64,000 nt of DNA from Verrucomicrobiota bacterium (GCA_039192515.1 JBCCXA010000002.1:1-64000), one strand, 5' to 3'; counted from the first letter of the stretch, positions 26,144 through 35,685 are shown. Notes: a model not told the origin generated them from the sequence alone. Numbers and translations: made by a program.

Positions 26144-26743
26144 ATGTGTAGTTTAGAGAAGTTGACCGACGAGGAGCTTATGTTAGTAGTTGGGAGTGGG
26201 AATGAATCAGCTTTTACAGAGCTGTTAAGTCGGCATAGCGGGCTTGTTTACGGAACTGTCGCGAAGATGATGGGGATCGGGGATCCTGAGATAGAGGATG
26301 TTGCTCAAGAGGTATTTGTGAGAGTCTATCGATCGGCTCCAAGATACCGCCCCGAGGCAAAATTTACAACCTGGCTATTTACAATTACCAGGAACTGTGT
26401 CTTTACAGCCTGTCGGAAAAGAAAGCGTAAACGACTGGAAATCAGGCTGTTAGATATGGTAAAGCCTGGTCAAGATATTCCGGAAATCGAATTTGAAGAC
26501 AAGGCGAGTGATGCTCGAGAGCAAATGATCCAGTCTGAAATAGAAGACGCGGTAAATGAAAAAATTGCTAAGTTGCCTGAAAAACAGCGTTATGCTTTGA
26601 TATTGAGGCAATATCATCAATTAGATTACGAAGAAATTGCTAAAACCATGCAAACAAGTGTTTCCTCGGTAAAGTCGCTTCTGTTTCGAGCAAGAGATAC
26701 ATTGAGGAAGGATTTAGAGAAATATTTTAGCGCAACTATGTAA
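26144..26743 (+). CDS. ECF-type sigma-70 family RNA polymerase sigma factor
   Basis: A group 4 sigma factor of about 199 residues. Region 2 reads LVVGSGNESAFTELLSRHSGLVYGTVAKMM then IEDVAQEVFVRVYRSAPRYRPEAKFTTWLFTITRN, and region 4 reads LPEKQRYALILRQYHQLDYEEIAKTMQTSVSSVKSLLFRARDTL. The start is uncertain: the frame is open from 26045, with candidate ATGs at 26066, 26117 and 26144; I chose 26144 because it leaves room for divergent promoters from yebC and has a GGGGA element upstream. Three genes follow in the same direction and are likely to form its operon. The inducing signal is unknown. Confidence 0.9.
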   Translation: MCSLEKLTDEELMLVVGSGNESAFTELLSRHSGLVYGTVAKMMGIGDPEIEDVAQEVFVRVYRSAPRYRPEAKFTTWLFTITRNCVFTACRKRKRKRLEIRLLDMVKPGQDIPEIEFEDKASDAREQMIQSEIEDAVNEKIAKLPEKQRYALILRQYHQLDYEEIAKTMQTSVSSVKSLLFRARDTLRKDLEKYFSATM

Positions 26744-26774
26744 TGAACAATGAGTTATACTTTTTAGAAGTTGA

Positions 26775-27131
26775 ATGTACAAAAATAATAACAGAGAAAC
26801 TAAAGAGGATCCTTTAGATAGACTACTTGATGAAGCTCCTTTAGCCGCTCCTACGCCGTGGTTTGAGTCCAGGGTTTTGGCTAGAGTAAAAGGAGAGAAC
26901 CAGCCAAAATTTTTTTTATCAATATTATCGATTTCTCTATTTAGGTGGCTGAAGGTAGCAGCACCAGTGTGTGCAGTCCTACTTCTATTGTTAGTTTTTC
27001 GATTTTCCTCAAACGACCATCAAGAGAGTGTAAGCTTTGTCGATGCGATGACTCAAGAGGAGATTTTCATAGCGCTTGAAGTTTTTGAATCTTATAGTGA
27101 GGAAGTGGACATATGGGGCGATTTATTATAG
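26775..27131 (+). CDS. single-pass membrane protein, possible anti-sigma factor
   Basis: A 118-residue protein with an N-terminal cytoplasmic part of about 50 residues (DPLDRLLDEAPLAAPTPWFESRVL), one membrane helix (about residues 60-76) and a short acidic outer part. It has no zinc-binding HxxxCxxC motif, so it is not a classical ZAS anti-sigma factor. Its place 31 bp after an ECF sigma gene and its topology make an anti-sigma role a reasonable guess. The stop overlaps the next gene by 19 bp. No family recognised. Confidence 0.6.
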   Translation: MYKNNNRETKEDPLDRLLDEAPLAAPTPWFESRVLARVKGENQPKFFLSILSISLFRWLKVAAPVCAVLLLLLVFRFSSNDHQESVSFVDAMTQEEIFIALEVFESYSEEVDIWGDLL

Positions 27132-27679
27132 TCCTTTTTTGTATCCTCGTCTTTTCTCCATATACTATAAAGACGCTGAATGCTGAGTCCTCTAAGATCA
27201 AAGATCCCGATAATGAGGAAGTCAAAGAAAGTCGGCACAAAAAATTTCAAGACAAAGAGTTTGAGAGGGGTAAAAAAAGACCTAAAGCTAAGCCGGGACT
27301 TTTAGGTGAGCGTAATTTACGAGGGAAGCATCCCCCTATGACCATGCAAGAGCCTGGTTATGAAAAATTAGTCAGGTTGGCTTTAATGGATACGAGCAAG
27401 CTAGACGAGCATATTTCACAAAAACCTGATTTGGCAGGAAAACCATTTGCTCAGGACATGCTAAAAAATAGGTTGACAAATTTTAGAAACAGGTTGACTC
27501 GACAAGCTAAGGATTTTGCCAAAGGAAATGGACTAAATGTCAGTGAGGACAGAATTCTCGAATTTACTAAATATTTTTGGCAGAAACGAATTGAGATTGA
27601 GCATCAATTAGAGCCCCAAAGACAAGAACTACTTGCTGAATTGAGTGATGAGTTAAAGTATATCTTCGACACGAATTAG
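27113..27679 (+). CDS. exported charged protein of the sigma-factor operon
   Basis: A 188-residue protein with a signal peptide (MGRFIIVLFCILVFSPYTIKT) followed by a very charged, lysine-rich linker and a C-terminal helical region (RLTNFRNRLTRQAKDFAKGN, EIEHQLEPQRQELLAEL). The helical end loosely recalls periplasmic Spy/CpxP-like or DUF3106-like proteins, but I cannot make a family call. It overlaps the upstream membrane protein gene by 19 bp, so it is almost certainly part of the same operon. A role as an envelope sensor or effector is inferred only from context. Confidence 0.6.
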   Translation: MGRFIIVLFCILVFSPYTIKTLNAESSKIKDPDNEEVKESRHKKFQDKEFERGKKRPKAKPGLLGERNLRGKHPPMTMQEPGYEKLVRLALMDTSKLDEHISQKPDLAGKPFAQDMLKNRLTNFRNRLTRQAKDFAKGNGLNVSEDRILEFTKYFWQKRIEIEHQLEPQRQELLAELSDELKYIFDTN

Positions 27680-27687
27680 GTGGTTTT

Positions 27688-28395
27688 GTGTGTGAGAGTG
27701 TTGATGAAGCAAAGTTAGAATTAGTAGTGGCTAGATATCAAGAGGATCTCTCGTGGCTTCGCAAAGTGCCTAAGCGTATCAAGCCCATTATATATAATAA
27801 GAGTGAGCATAGTGAAGACTTCGAGTTTCCTTCTCAAGAGCGTTTACCTAATGTTGGAAATGAAGCTCATACCTATCTGCATCATATAACGCAAAGAAGG
27901 GAGTACTTGGCTGATTTTACCATTTTCTCGCAAGGACATCCATTTGATCATGTATCTGATTTTCACTCTATCTTGAGAGAGATAGCAACGTGTAAGACAT
28001 TCACAAATGGGTTTCGATGGTTGGGCTTTATTATAGATACAGATGATGCAAAAGGACGTCTTTTATTTCAGAACTGGAGTAAAAACCTAAAGCGAGAATT
28101 ATTGGATTTAGACTTATTTTATGAAGAGTTATTTAATAGAAAAAGCCCTAAATATTTTAGATTCTTTCCTGGGGCCCATTTTGGGGTCAGACGTGAACAA
28201 ATATTATCGAAGCCTCACGAGTTTTATGAGAAAGCATTAGAGATGGCTTTCTCGTTTCCTCATGCTGCACACTGTTTTGAACGCTTATGGGATCAAGTTT
28301 TTGGCTTAGAATTTGTTACAGATGAAATGGTAGGCGAACAAAAAACGGTGTATCTTAAACCAATAAAGAATCTTGAGCCTTCTAGTAAGAGGTAG
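27688..28395 (+). CDS. DUF3431 domain-containing protein
   Basis: A 235-residue protein. The start ELVVARYQEDLSWLRKVP and IKPIIYNK, followed by LPNVGNEAHTYLHHI, match the DUF3431 family, which is found mostly in fungi and some bacteria and looks like a glycosyltransferase-type fold; catalytic function is not established. GTG start at 27688 with AGGTGG a few bases upstream, nine bases after the preceding stop, so probably the last gene of the sigma-factor operon. It converges on mntR. The family call rests on the N-terminal signature; the reaction is unknown. Confidence 0.7.
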   Translation: MCESVDEAKLELVVARYQEDLSWLRKVPKRIKPIIYNKSEHSEDFEFPSQERLPNVGNEAHTYLHHITQRREYLADFTIFSQGHPFDHVSDFHSILREIATCKTFTNGFRWLGFIIDTDDAKGRLLFQNWSKNLKRELLDLDLFYEELFNRKSPKYFRFFPGAHFGVRREQILSKPHEFYEKALEMAFSFPHAAHCFERLWDQVFGLEFVTDEMVGEQKTVYLKPIKNLEPSSKR

Positions 28396-28405
28396 CTCAG
28401 AGGAT

Positions 28406-28843
28406 TTAAAGTTTCCCGCTATTGGTGCTACTGAGGGCCTTTTTGAGTTGTTCGGGGTGCTTGTCCCAGTACTCGACAAGAGTCTCAATCTTTTCAAGAG
28501 TTTGAGAACTTATGTGATGTTCAATACCCTCTACATCATGAGCAATGGTGTTTCGGTCAATATTAAGAAGGCCTAAGAATTCTGTAAGAATGACGTGTCT
28601 TCTCTGTATACGTCTTGCTACTTGTAGTCCTTTTTCGGTGAGAGTTAAGCCTCGATACTTCTCGTATTGTAAGAGCCCCATTTTATCTAATCTCTGGACC
28701 ATAATTGAGACACTAGGTCGTGAAAACTTTAGAGCTTCTGCGATGTCTGAAACACGTGCATAACCTTTAAGCTCAATCAGTTCGTATATGCGTTCGAGAT
28801 AATCCTCAATACTTTGGGTAATCGGCTTGGGTTGGCTTGCCAT
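28406..28843 (-). CDS. mntR: manganese-responsive regulator MntR (DtxR family)
   Basis: A 145-residue DtxR/MntR-type metalloregulator. The winged helix covers about 10-75 (RVSDIAEALKFSRPSVSIMVQRLDK and EKYRGLTLTEKG). All six metal ligands known from Bacillus subtilis MntR are present at a constant offset of six: D14, E17, H83, E105, E108 and H109 (from D8, E11, H77, E99, E102, H103). This supports Mn2+ rather than Fe2+ sensing. There is no SH3-like third domain, as in MntR. No manganese transporter gene is adjacent, so its targets lie elsewhere. Confidence 0.93.
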   Translation of the reverse strand: MASQPKPITQSIEDYLERIYELIELKGYARVSDIAEALKFSRPSVSIMVQRLDKMGLLQYEKYRGLTLTEKGLQVARRIQRRHVILTEFLGLLNIDRNTIAHDVEGIEHHISSQTLEKIETLVEYWDKHPEQLKKALSSTNSGKL

Positions 28844-28909
28844 GATGGTGGAGCGCTCCGATTTATGATAGAATGTAGAGCATTTGCTGTATCGAGGCCT
28901 TTCGAAAGC

Positions 28910-30145
28910 CTAGGCAGCAATAGCTTTTTTCTTGGGTTGTAGCCCAGCCTTTTTCATTGCAATCTTTAAGGCGTCGCCAAATTTATCTAAATGTTCTTTG
29001 GTGTGGAGAGCGGAAACAGCACACCTGATGAGGTCTTTTCCAACTGGAACGCCAGGCGAGACTGACATGACACTAAAGATGCCTTCTTTCCAAAGGGCTT
29101 GCCATACTCTAAAACACTTGTCTTTGTTTCCTACAACAATAGGTATTGCCGGTGTAGGGCTATCCCAATAATCTACGCCTAAATCATCAAGTATCCTCCT
29201 TAGATAACGCGTATTAGACCAAAGTTTTTGGTGGATCTCGGGCTCATCTTGTATCACTTTAAGTGCAGCCCTGGCAGAAGCTACTGAAGCCGGTGGAATA
29301 CCTGCGCTGAATATAATCTGTCTGCAAGTTGTTCGCAGGTATTCGATAACAGCCTTGTCTCCAGCAATGAAACCGCCAACACTTGAGAGGGACTTTGAGA
29401 AGCTTCCCACTATAACATCAACCTCATCTGTCAGGCCATAGTGGTTCACGGTACCTCTCCCTTGATCTCCGAGTATTCCAAATCCATGTGCATCATCGAC
29501 TACTAGGAAACAATCAAATTCTTTTGCTAGCTCAACCAACTCAGGAACAGAAGCTATGTGGCCTTCCATGGAGTAGACACCGTCTACAACAATCACTTTA
29601 GGCTGTGCAGGGTCGAGTTCCTGGAGCAGTCGTTTGAGAGAATTCATATCCTCGTGGGCAAATCGTTCTACTGTAGCTGCGCTGAGGTTTACACCGTCCC
29701 AAAGAGCAGAGTGGATACTTTTATCCACAATGAGTGCGTCTCCACGTTGAGCAAGCGAGGATATGCTAGACATACATGCTAGATAACCCGCTGCGGAAAT
29801 GTGGCAAGCTTCTTTACCTAAGAATTCAGCAATCTCTTCTTCTAATTCAACATGGTAGCGGCGTGTTCCATTTGCAAGTCTTGAACCACAAGCGCTAGAA
29901 CCCCACTCATCTAGAGCCCTTTTAGCTGCTTCAATGACCTTGGGATGCTGGCTCAGGCCCAGGTACTCATTACTAGACATCATGATCATGTCTTTGCCAT
30001 CTACGGTGAGCATGGCACCGTTGGCGCGGTCAACGCAGCGGTAATAGACATCTAATTTTAAACGTAAGCGTGTTGTTGGGTCAGAATGACAGCGTTCAAG
30101 GACGGCATTTCTTTTATCGGTGAAAATCGGAATGTTATTAAACAT
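28910..30145 (-). CDS. alpha-oxoamine synthase (BioF/KBL/SPT-like PLP enzyme)
   Basis: A 411-residue PLP-dependent acyl-CoA:amino-acid C-acyltransferase. Family markers are SSNEYLGLSQHPKV, GSRLANGTRRYHVELE, the DDAHGFG motif at 217-223 and the Schiff-base lysine K251 in SFSKSLSSVGGF. The N-terminal extension before SSNEYLGL (about 55 residues) and the substrate loops do not clearly identify biotin synthesis (8-amino-7-oxononanoate), threonine catabolism or serine palmitoyl transfer; no bio genes are nearby. A sphingolipid or capnine-type role is possible in this lineage but not shown. The superfamily call is secure. Confidence 0.88.
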   Translation of the reverse strand: MFNNIPIFTDKRNAVLERCHSDPTTRLRLKLDVYYRCVDRANGAMLTVDGKDMIMMSSNEYLGLSQHPKVIEAAKRALDEWGSSACGSRLANGTRRYHVELEEEIAEFLGKEACHISAAGYLACMSSISSLAQRGDALIVDKSIHSALWDGVNLSAATVERFAHEDMNSLKRLLQELDPAQPKVIVVDGVYSMEGHIASVPELVELAKEFDCFLVVDDAHGFGILGDQGRGTVNHYGLTDEVDVIVGSFSKSLSSVGGFIAGDKAVIEYLRTTCRQIIFSAGIPPASVASARAALKVIQDEPEIHQKLWSNTRYLRRILDDLGVDYWDSPTPAIPIVVGNKDKCFRVWQALWKEGIFSVMSVSPGVPVGKDLIRCAVSALHTKEHLDKFGDALKIAMKKAGLQPKKKAIAA

Positions 30146-30477
30146 GATATTATTTGATATGGTGTATTTACGAGAAGCAGATATTATACCTCTTAGGGTG
30201 TTGCCCGCAAGTAAAAGAGATATTACTGACAGAAACGGATCATACAGTCAATTCTTGAACCTTTTCCATCAAAATACTCGATATGTATTTTTCTCTGTAC
30301 AAATGCTCTGATACTGGCATGTTTAACGAATGGTAACTTATTGATTGCTTTCTTGTGGCATTTAGGTCATGAGCCATCGGTATGATAAGTAAGTGAATTG
30401 CTGTATGTTTTTACGCAGTTTCGAATAAATAAGCTTGAGGCTCTGAGCATCTGATTTAGGCTAAGGCTTTGATAATA
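30146..30477. other. intergenic region upstream of the TolC operon
   Basis: About 330 bp between divergent genes (alpha-oxoamine synthase and the first TolC). It is AT-rich and should contain both promoters. I see no reading frame, strong hairpin or recognisable operator. Confidence 0.4.
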
Positions 30478-31920
30478 ATGGAGTTCGGTAAACAAGTTGG
30501 GAATTTCTGGCTAATTGTTGCAGCAATAAATTCTATACATTTTGCGGTGCATGGACAGGTAGACACTAAAATTGATACGTATACTCTTATAGATTGTTTG
30601 AATACTGCACTTGAGAAAAATACGAATATACGCGTTTCAAAACAAGATCTTGAAGAAGTAAAAGGTTTAGAGATCGAGGCTAGAGCGGTTCTTTATCCAA
30701 GATTGGATTTAGGGGCAAACCTTCAAATGGAAAATGAAGATCTATTTGAAGATGAGGAAATAGACAGGACAGCTGAGGAAGATCCAGGTTTTCAAGAAGA
30801 ATGGAGCGTTAATCTAACTCTATCGCATAGTATTTATTCTGGGGGTATCAATCGAAATCAAGTTGCTATTGCCGAGCTAGAAAAGGAAGTGGCTTTTATT
30901 GAATTTCAAGAAATTATTAATACAGAGTTATTTCTGGTCAAAGAAGCGTTTTATGAGGTTTTGCTCTACAGTGAAGAGGCAAAAATTCAGAGTGATATTA
31001 TAGATTTACTTTCGCAAGAAGTTGTGAAGCAAAAAAGGTTATTTGATGCGGGTCGGGCTTCTAAATTTGATATTGTGCGAACAGAAGTTCGCTTAGCCAA
31101 CGAAAAGCCTAGCTTCATTGAAGCACGAACAAAGTTACAAATTGCTGCTATAGATCTCGCGGAAGCCATGGGGCTGCGCTGGGTAGGAGGAACGGACCAG
31201 TTACCTTTAAAAGTTCAAGGACAACTCTTTTGCCCTGAACTTGCTTATTCACTGGATGAGCTAATAGAAAGAGCACTAAGTAAGAGACCTGAACCACTGC
31301 GATTTAGTAAGGAAATTGAGATTGAAAGACGCTCCGCAAAGATCGCAAGGGCGTCAAATATACCGAGGATAAATGCGTTTGTCAGAGGTAGCTTGGAACG
31401 TGATACAAGTCAGGAAGAGCGCACTGATCCTACACAGTCGGACAACCAAAGCTTCACAGATAGTCAAACAGAGTTTTCTTTTGGACTTTTAGGAGTATGG
31501 AATATTTTTGATGGGTTTCGTGGCAAGGGTGCGGCAGAGGCAGCCGAAGCTAGGCAAAGAGCAGCGCAGATCCAACTTGATGATGCCAATAGAGTCATTG
31601 AATTCGATGTCCGCCGAGCCTACTTAAGATTAAGAAGAGCCGAGGGTTTAGTTGCCTCACAGTCTGGAAATGTGGATAAGGCGCGAGAGGCGCTAGATTT
31701 GGTGAACAAGTCTTTAGAGGCGGGTAGAAACGATCTATTTGATGTCTTACAAACAACTGTAGACTTAAACAGGGCATTGACGACTGAGCTGAGGGCTAAA
31801 TTCGCATACCATCAAGCACTTGCTGAGTTAGAGCAAGCAACGTTTACTAGACGCCTAAAAGTAAGTAATCAGTCAATTATTAAGCAGAAGGAAATAACAC
31901 CCTCTGAGCAAACACAATAG
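30478..31920 (+). CDS. TolC-family outer membrane efflux protein
   Basis: A 480-residue outer membrane factor. It has an N-terminal hydrophobic export signal (about residues 5-30), and the two repeats of long helices typical of TolC: LIDCLNTALEKNTNIRVSKQDLEEV then YPRLDLGANLQ in the first, and ARASNIPRINAFVRGS and GFRGKGAAEAAEARQR in the second. Such proteins trimerise as an exit duct. The start ATG at 30478 is preferred over a TTG at 30469 because AAGG lies eleven bases upstream. It is first in a set with a second TolC, an HlyD adaptor and an FtsX-type permease. Confidence 0.9.
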   Translation: MEFGKQVGNFWLIVAAINSIHFAVHGQVDTKIDTYTLIDCLNTALEKNTNIRVSKQDLEEVKGLEIEARAVLYPRLDLGANLQMENEDLFEDEEIDRTAEEDPGFQEEWSVNLTLSHSIYSGGINRNQVAIAELEKEVAFIEFQEIINTELFLVKEAFYEVLLYSEEAKIQSDIIDLLSQEVVKQKRLFDAGRASKFDIVRTEVRLANEKPSFIEARTKLQIAAIDLAEAMGLRWVGGTDQLPLKVQGQLFCPELAYSLDELIERALSKRPEPLRFSKEIEIERRSAKIARASNIPRINAFVRGSLERDTSQEERTDPTQSDNQSFTDSQTEFSFGLLGVWNIFDGFRGKGAAEAAEARQRAAQIQLDDANRVIEFDVRRAYLRLRRAEGLVASQSGNVDKAREALDLVNKSLEAGRNDLFDVLQTTVDLNRALTTELRAKFAYHQALAELEQATFTRRLKVSNQSIIKQKEITPSEQTQ

Positions 31921-31922
31921 GT

Positions 31923-33224
31923 ATGAGAAATCTTGATAATAATCAAATGGGCTTCCTGCTTATATTTGTTATGTCATGCTGTATGCCGTATGAAATTTAT
32001 GCAGGCTACTCGTGGAAAGATTCTGTAGAGATGGGCTTAAAGCATAATGCTGAGATCCGTGAAGCACAGCAGTCTATCAAGGAATTTATGGGTCAAGAAA
32101 TGGCTGCAAAATCTATTTTTTATCCCAATGGAAATTTACAAGCACTCATGTTTCCTCCTACAAATCTTAATGTATCCTTAAACCAGGGAATTTTTGAGCC
32201 TGGAGCTGTCCCGCAGGTAGAGAGAGCGCAAGCTGCTGTTAAGGCAGCAGAAGCCAATGTTCAACTAGAAATTTTAGAATTTGTCATTCGCTCTCGAGTG
32301 GCATTTTTGGAGATTTTATTTCGAGAAAGACAGATCGAATTACAAAGAGAGTTTGCCAACAAGATCAAAGTTCAGTTGAACATCCTACCCTCTTTGTTTG
32401 AAGGGGGGCTTGTGCAAAAAAGTGATATCAAAACAATGGAGGTTAGGTATTCCTTAGCACTTACAAGTGTAGAAGAAGCAACTTGGGCGTGGAAGCAAGC
32501 AATCGTTGATTTTGCAGATATAATAGGTTCTCCTAAGGCAAAAGCCTTATTGGAAAAAGGAGTCGCTGGAGTGCTAGAGCCAAGATTTATAAGCTTACCT
32601 AGCCTCGAGCAATTAGAACAAATAGCTTACGAAAATAGGCATGATCTAAAGGTGTTGGACGCGTTGTTGAAAACTGAGAGTAAAGCGGCTATAGTCGCTG
32701 CTGCAGGTTATTATCCCACTTGGTCGGCCTACGGTAGTGTAGATTTTAATACGGAATTACAGAATGAGTTAGAGGCTCTAAACAGTTTCCGCAACGTAGA
32801 TGATGATGACTCTCAGAAAACGAGTGCAAGAATAGGCACAAGACTATCTTGGAGGCTTTTTGATGGATTTGAAACAACTGGCCGGAAAAAAGCTGCTAAT
32901 GCTATCATGTTAGGTGTTGAAGAGCTACATAAGAGTATTAAAAGGAATATATCTGGAGAGGTGGCCCAGGCTGTCAGACAATATCAGGATGCTCGTAAGA
33001 TCTATGAACTATTACAAACGGGTATAGTAGAAGAGAATTCCGAGCAAGTAAAGCAGGCCTTCTTAAGAAATAGAATTACACAAGTTGAGGTCTTCATTTC
33101 GGAAGAAGAAAGCTTTCAGGCTAAGAGAAATGAACTGTTAGCGCTTTACAACATGGAGCTAGCCCGTGTAAACCTTTATGCTGCCACGGGGCAGCTAGTG
33201 AAGGTTATAGAAAACAAAGATTAG
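31923..33224 (+). CDS. second TolC-family outer membrane efflux protein
   Basis: A 433-residue TolC-family protein directly after the first (two bases between stop and start). Signal peptide to about residue 28. The two-repeat helix pattern is again visible: SVEMGLKHNAEIREAQQSIKEF, QVERAQAAVKAAEANVQLEI, and LLKTESKAAIVAAAGYYPTWSAYG with GFETTGRKKAANA in the second half. The two paralogues are quite different in sequence. Two TolC genes in a row is uncommon, so one may serve a separate pump or they may form mixed ducts. Confidence 0.88.
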   Translation: MRNLDNNQMGFLLIFVMSCCMPYEIYAGYSWKDSVEMGLKHNAEIREAQQSIKEFMGQEMAAKSIFYPNGNLQALMFPPTNLNVSLNQGIFEPGAVPQVERAQAAVKAAEANVQLEILEFVIRSRVAFLEILFRERQIELQREFANKIKVQLNILPSLFEGGLVQKSDIKTMEVRYSLALTSVEEATWAWKQAIVDFADIIGSPKAKALLEKGVAGVLEPRFISLPSLEQLEQIAYENRHDLKVLDALLKTESKAAIVAAAGYYPTWSAYGSVDFNTELQNELEALNSFRNVDDDDSQKTSARIGTRLSWRLFDGFETTGRKKAANAIMLGVEELHKSIKRNISGEVAQAVRQYQDARKIYELLQTGIVEENSEQVKQAFLRNRITQVEVFISEEESFQAKRNELLALYNMELARVNLYAATGQLVKVIENKD

Positions 33225-33254
33225 CATTTTTTGGGTTAAAGGAGATTTTTCTTA

Positions 33255-34412
33255 ATGGAGTTCAAGTTCATTAATGCGCTTATGGATAAAGTAAAGGCGC
33301 TACCTAAGTTATACACATTGGGTGTAGGTATAGGTATGGTGATATTGCTTGTGCTCTTAATCCTTTGGCCACTGCTCAGTCCTAAAGAACTTGCTGAAGT
33401 GGGGATGGTTGAGAGAAACAAAGCAACTTCAGTCGCCTATGGAACCGTTCGTATTGAACCTGTTGAAGAGAGAATTGTAAGTTCCCGGGTTCCTGGAGTT
33501 CTCTCAAAAGTTTTTGTGAAAGAGGGTGATCAAGTTAGAGAAGGAGATCCGCTAGCTCATATTGGGGATGAGAATTTAGAAGCTGAACTTGTAACCAGAA
33601 AATCAGCTTATGAAATCGCTAGAAAGAAGTTAGAATTAGGGCCGGAAGGTTCTGAGGAGCTTCGTTCAAAGCAGAATGAGTTAAAAGTTGATAAGGCTCT
33701 CCTTGATGATGCTGCTATCTCCCAAGTGGAATATGACCGTAAAAAATCAGAGGTTGAGGAGTTAATAAAAAGGATCCAAACGCTAAAGCTAACTTTAGAA
33801 GACGAATTTAACACCGCACAGGAAGCATACGAAACTCTTAAAGTGAAGAATGAACAGAGCAAAATCAAATCAACTTTGAATGGGGTTATCCTACAGGAGT
33901 ATGCTCAGGTGGGTGAGATAGTTAGTGCTTTAGACCCGTTATTTAAAATTGGTAGTAAAGAGATTCAGGTAAAAGCTCTAATTAAGGAAGAGGATGTGGG
34001 ACAAGTGGTGCCAGGTAAAAAAGCACGATTGAATTTGTATGCCTATCCTAATCAGAAATTTAATGCTGTGGTGAAAGAGGTTCTTCCGCAGCCTGTCCAG
34101 CAGGATTATGGAGTTTTGCTGCAGATGGATAGTGTGCCGCTAGGTATAAAAAATGGTATGTCAGGTGAGGTAAATATTATTCTTGGAGAGCGCGAAAACG
34201 CTTTGATTGTTCCCTCTAGGGCTCTGAGATCAGGTAATGAAATTTTCGTAGTCGATAACAGTAAGAAGGTGGTATTACGCAAAGTGACCGTTGGTTATCG
34301 TAGCATAGACCAAGTGGAAATTAGGCAAGGCTTAGAAGAGGGAGAGTTAGTGGTTTTGAGCGATCACGATCGCTATACGCCTGGTGATCGCGTCAAGCCT
34401 ATCTTGAGATGA
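33255..34412 (+). CDS. HlyD-family periplasmic adaptor protein
   Basis: A 385-residue membrane fusion protein. One N-terminal membrane helix (about residues 20-42), then a biotinyl-lipoyl half (RVPGVLSKVFVKEGDQVREGDPLAHIGDENLEAELVTRK split by a coiled coil at about 115-205), a beta-barrel and a C-terminal domain. It bridges an inner membrane transporter and TolC. Shine-Dalgarno AAAGGAG at 33238-33244 supports the start. The order TolC-TolC-HlyD-permease points to a tripartite MacAB/DevBCA-like exporter. Confidence 0.92.
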   Translation: MEFKFINALMDKVKALPKLYTLGVGIGMVILLVLLILWPLLSPKELAEVGMVERNKATSVAYGTVRIEPVEERIVSSRVPGVLSKVFVKEGDQVREGDPLAHIGDENLEAELVTRKSAYEIARKKLELGPEGSEELRSKQNELKVDKALLDDAAISQVEYDRKKSEVEELIKRIQTLKLTLEDEFNTAQEAYETLKVKNEQSKIKSTLNGVILQEYAQVGEIVSALDPLFKIGSKEIQVKALIKEEDVGQVVPGKKARLNLYAYPNQKFNAVVKEVLPQPVQQDYGVLLQMDSVPLGIKNGMSGEVNIILGERENALIVPSRALRSGNEIFVVDNSKKVVLRKVTVGYRSIDQVEIRQGLEEGELVVLSDHDRYTPGDRVKPILR

Positions 34413-34437
34413 GAGAAAAATTTTAGGATACGTATTC

Positions 34438-35685
34438 TTGAACCTTCCTAGTGTATTTTTCATCGCGTTACGCTTCTTTATAGAGAGCAAGCGATCCATG
34501 TTCTTGAGTGCTTTAGGGGTTGTCTTTGGTGTGGCCTTTTTTATTACTGGACAGGCGCAGACTGTAGGTTTCCAAAAATTCTTTATAGATACCATTCTAG
34601 GCAGTAAAGGGGCGATTATCATAACCGATCGATTTCAGCAAAATTTTACAAATGTGCTTGAGGGTGAAGGTATGGTAGCAGTCAGGAATCAGCAGAAGCG
34701 TAAATACTACCAAGGAATTACTAATGCTTATCAAATAATGGATACCATTATGGAATATCCCAACGTGGTGGCTTGTGCTCCGATAGTTGAAGGCAATGCC
34801 TCGATGAGGGCTGGCTTTAGGAATACGGTGGTTGTGCTCTTTGGTATTGATCTTGATGCGCAAAGGAAAGCCACCGATTTTGCTGCTCATATTACCCAAG
34901 GGGATCTGGATGATTTTCGAGAACAGCCGGACTCTATTTGTATTGGCGAATTGTTGCGTAAGGATAACTCTCTACGTCTCGGGGATTATGTGTACTTGAT
35001 GGATGTGAGAGGTAAGCCTCATCGATTTAAAATTACTTGTATCTATGAGACGGGCGTTAACGCAATCGACGAAAAAAGGGTTTATGTGGGGCGCCGCAAG
35101 GCTCAAAGTTTGTTGGGTAAACCGGGTTTTACTAGCTCCATCATGGTGAAGTTAGAAAATCCTGATAGAGCTCCTCAGGATGCGCAGGCCTTTGAGGAGT
35201 TGTTATCACATCGTTCACGCTCATGGCAAGAGCGTGAAAAAGGCAATATGCAAATTTTTAAAACACTCCGTATCTCTGCCGGTTTAGGAATTTCCTTTAT
35301 TTTGCTACTAGCTGGATTTGGTATTTTTAATGTTCTTACGATGACAGTGATGGAGAAAGTGAAGGAAATAGCTATTTTACGTTCGATGGGTTATCGAAAG
35401 TCAGATGTTACATGGATATTTCTAATCCAAGGTTTTTTGGTAGCCCTGTTGGGCATTGTTTGTGGTTGGGTGATGGGAACTGGGTTAACCGCACTGGTGT
35501 CAAAAATTCCTGTTAAGATCCGTGGTATTTTGAAAGCGGATCACTTTATCGTAGACTGGTCATTTGAGCATTACCTTATGGCTGCATTGCTAGCGTTTAT
35601 TTCAGTATTTATTGCAGCTGTTATTCCTGCGAGAAGAGCGGCAAATATTCGCCCAGTAAATATTCTTCGGGGTTCAGCGCAATAG
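34438..35685 (+). CDS. FtsX-type ABC transporter permease (MacB/LolC/DevC-like)
   Basis: A 415-residue permease of the FtsX superfamily. One N-terminal membrane helix (about 20-42), a large periplasmic domain, and three C-terminal helices (about 280-405) with the family loop VMEKVKEIAILRSMGYRKSDV and RRAANIRPVNILRG at the end. A TTG at 34438 is the likely start: it gives the normal N-terminus and has AGGA nine bases upstream. It lacks a nucleotide-binding domain, and no ATPase gene is adjacent, so its ATPase must be encoded elsewhere. Confidence 0.88.
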   Translation: MNLPSVFFIALRFFIESKRSMFLSALGVVFGVAFFITGQAQTVGFQKFFIDTILGSKGAIIITDRFQQNFTNVLEGEGMVAVRNQQKRKYYQGITNAYQIMDTIMEYPNVVACAPIVEGNASMRAGFRNTVVVLFGIDLDAQRKATDFAAHITQGDLDDFREQPDSICIGELLRKDNSLRLGDYVYLMDVRGKPHRFKITCIYETGVNAIDEKRVYVGRRKAQSLLGKPGFTSSIMVKLENPDRAPQDAQAFEELLSHRSRSWQEREKGNMQIFKTLRISAGLGISFILLLAGFGIFNVLTMTVMEKVKEIAILRSMGYRKSDVTWIFLIQGFLVALLGIVCGWVMGTGLTALVSKIPVKIRGILKADHFIVDWSFEHYLMAALLAFISVFIAAVIPARRAANIRPVNILRGSAQ

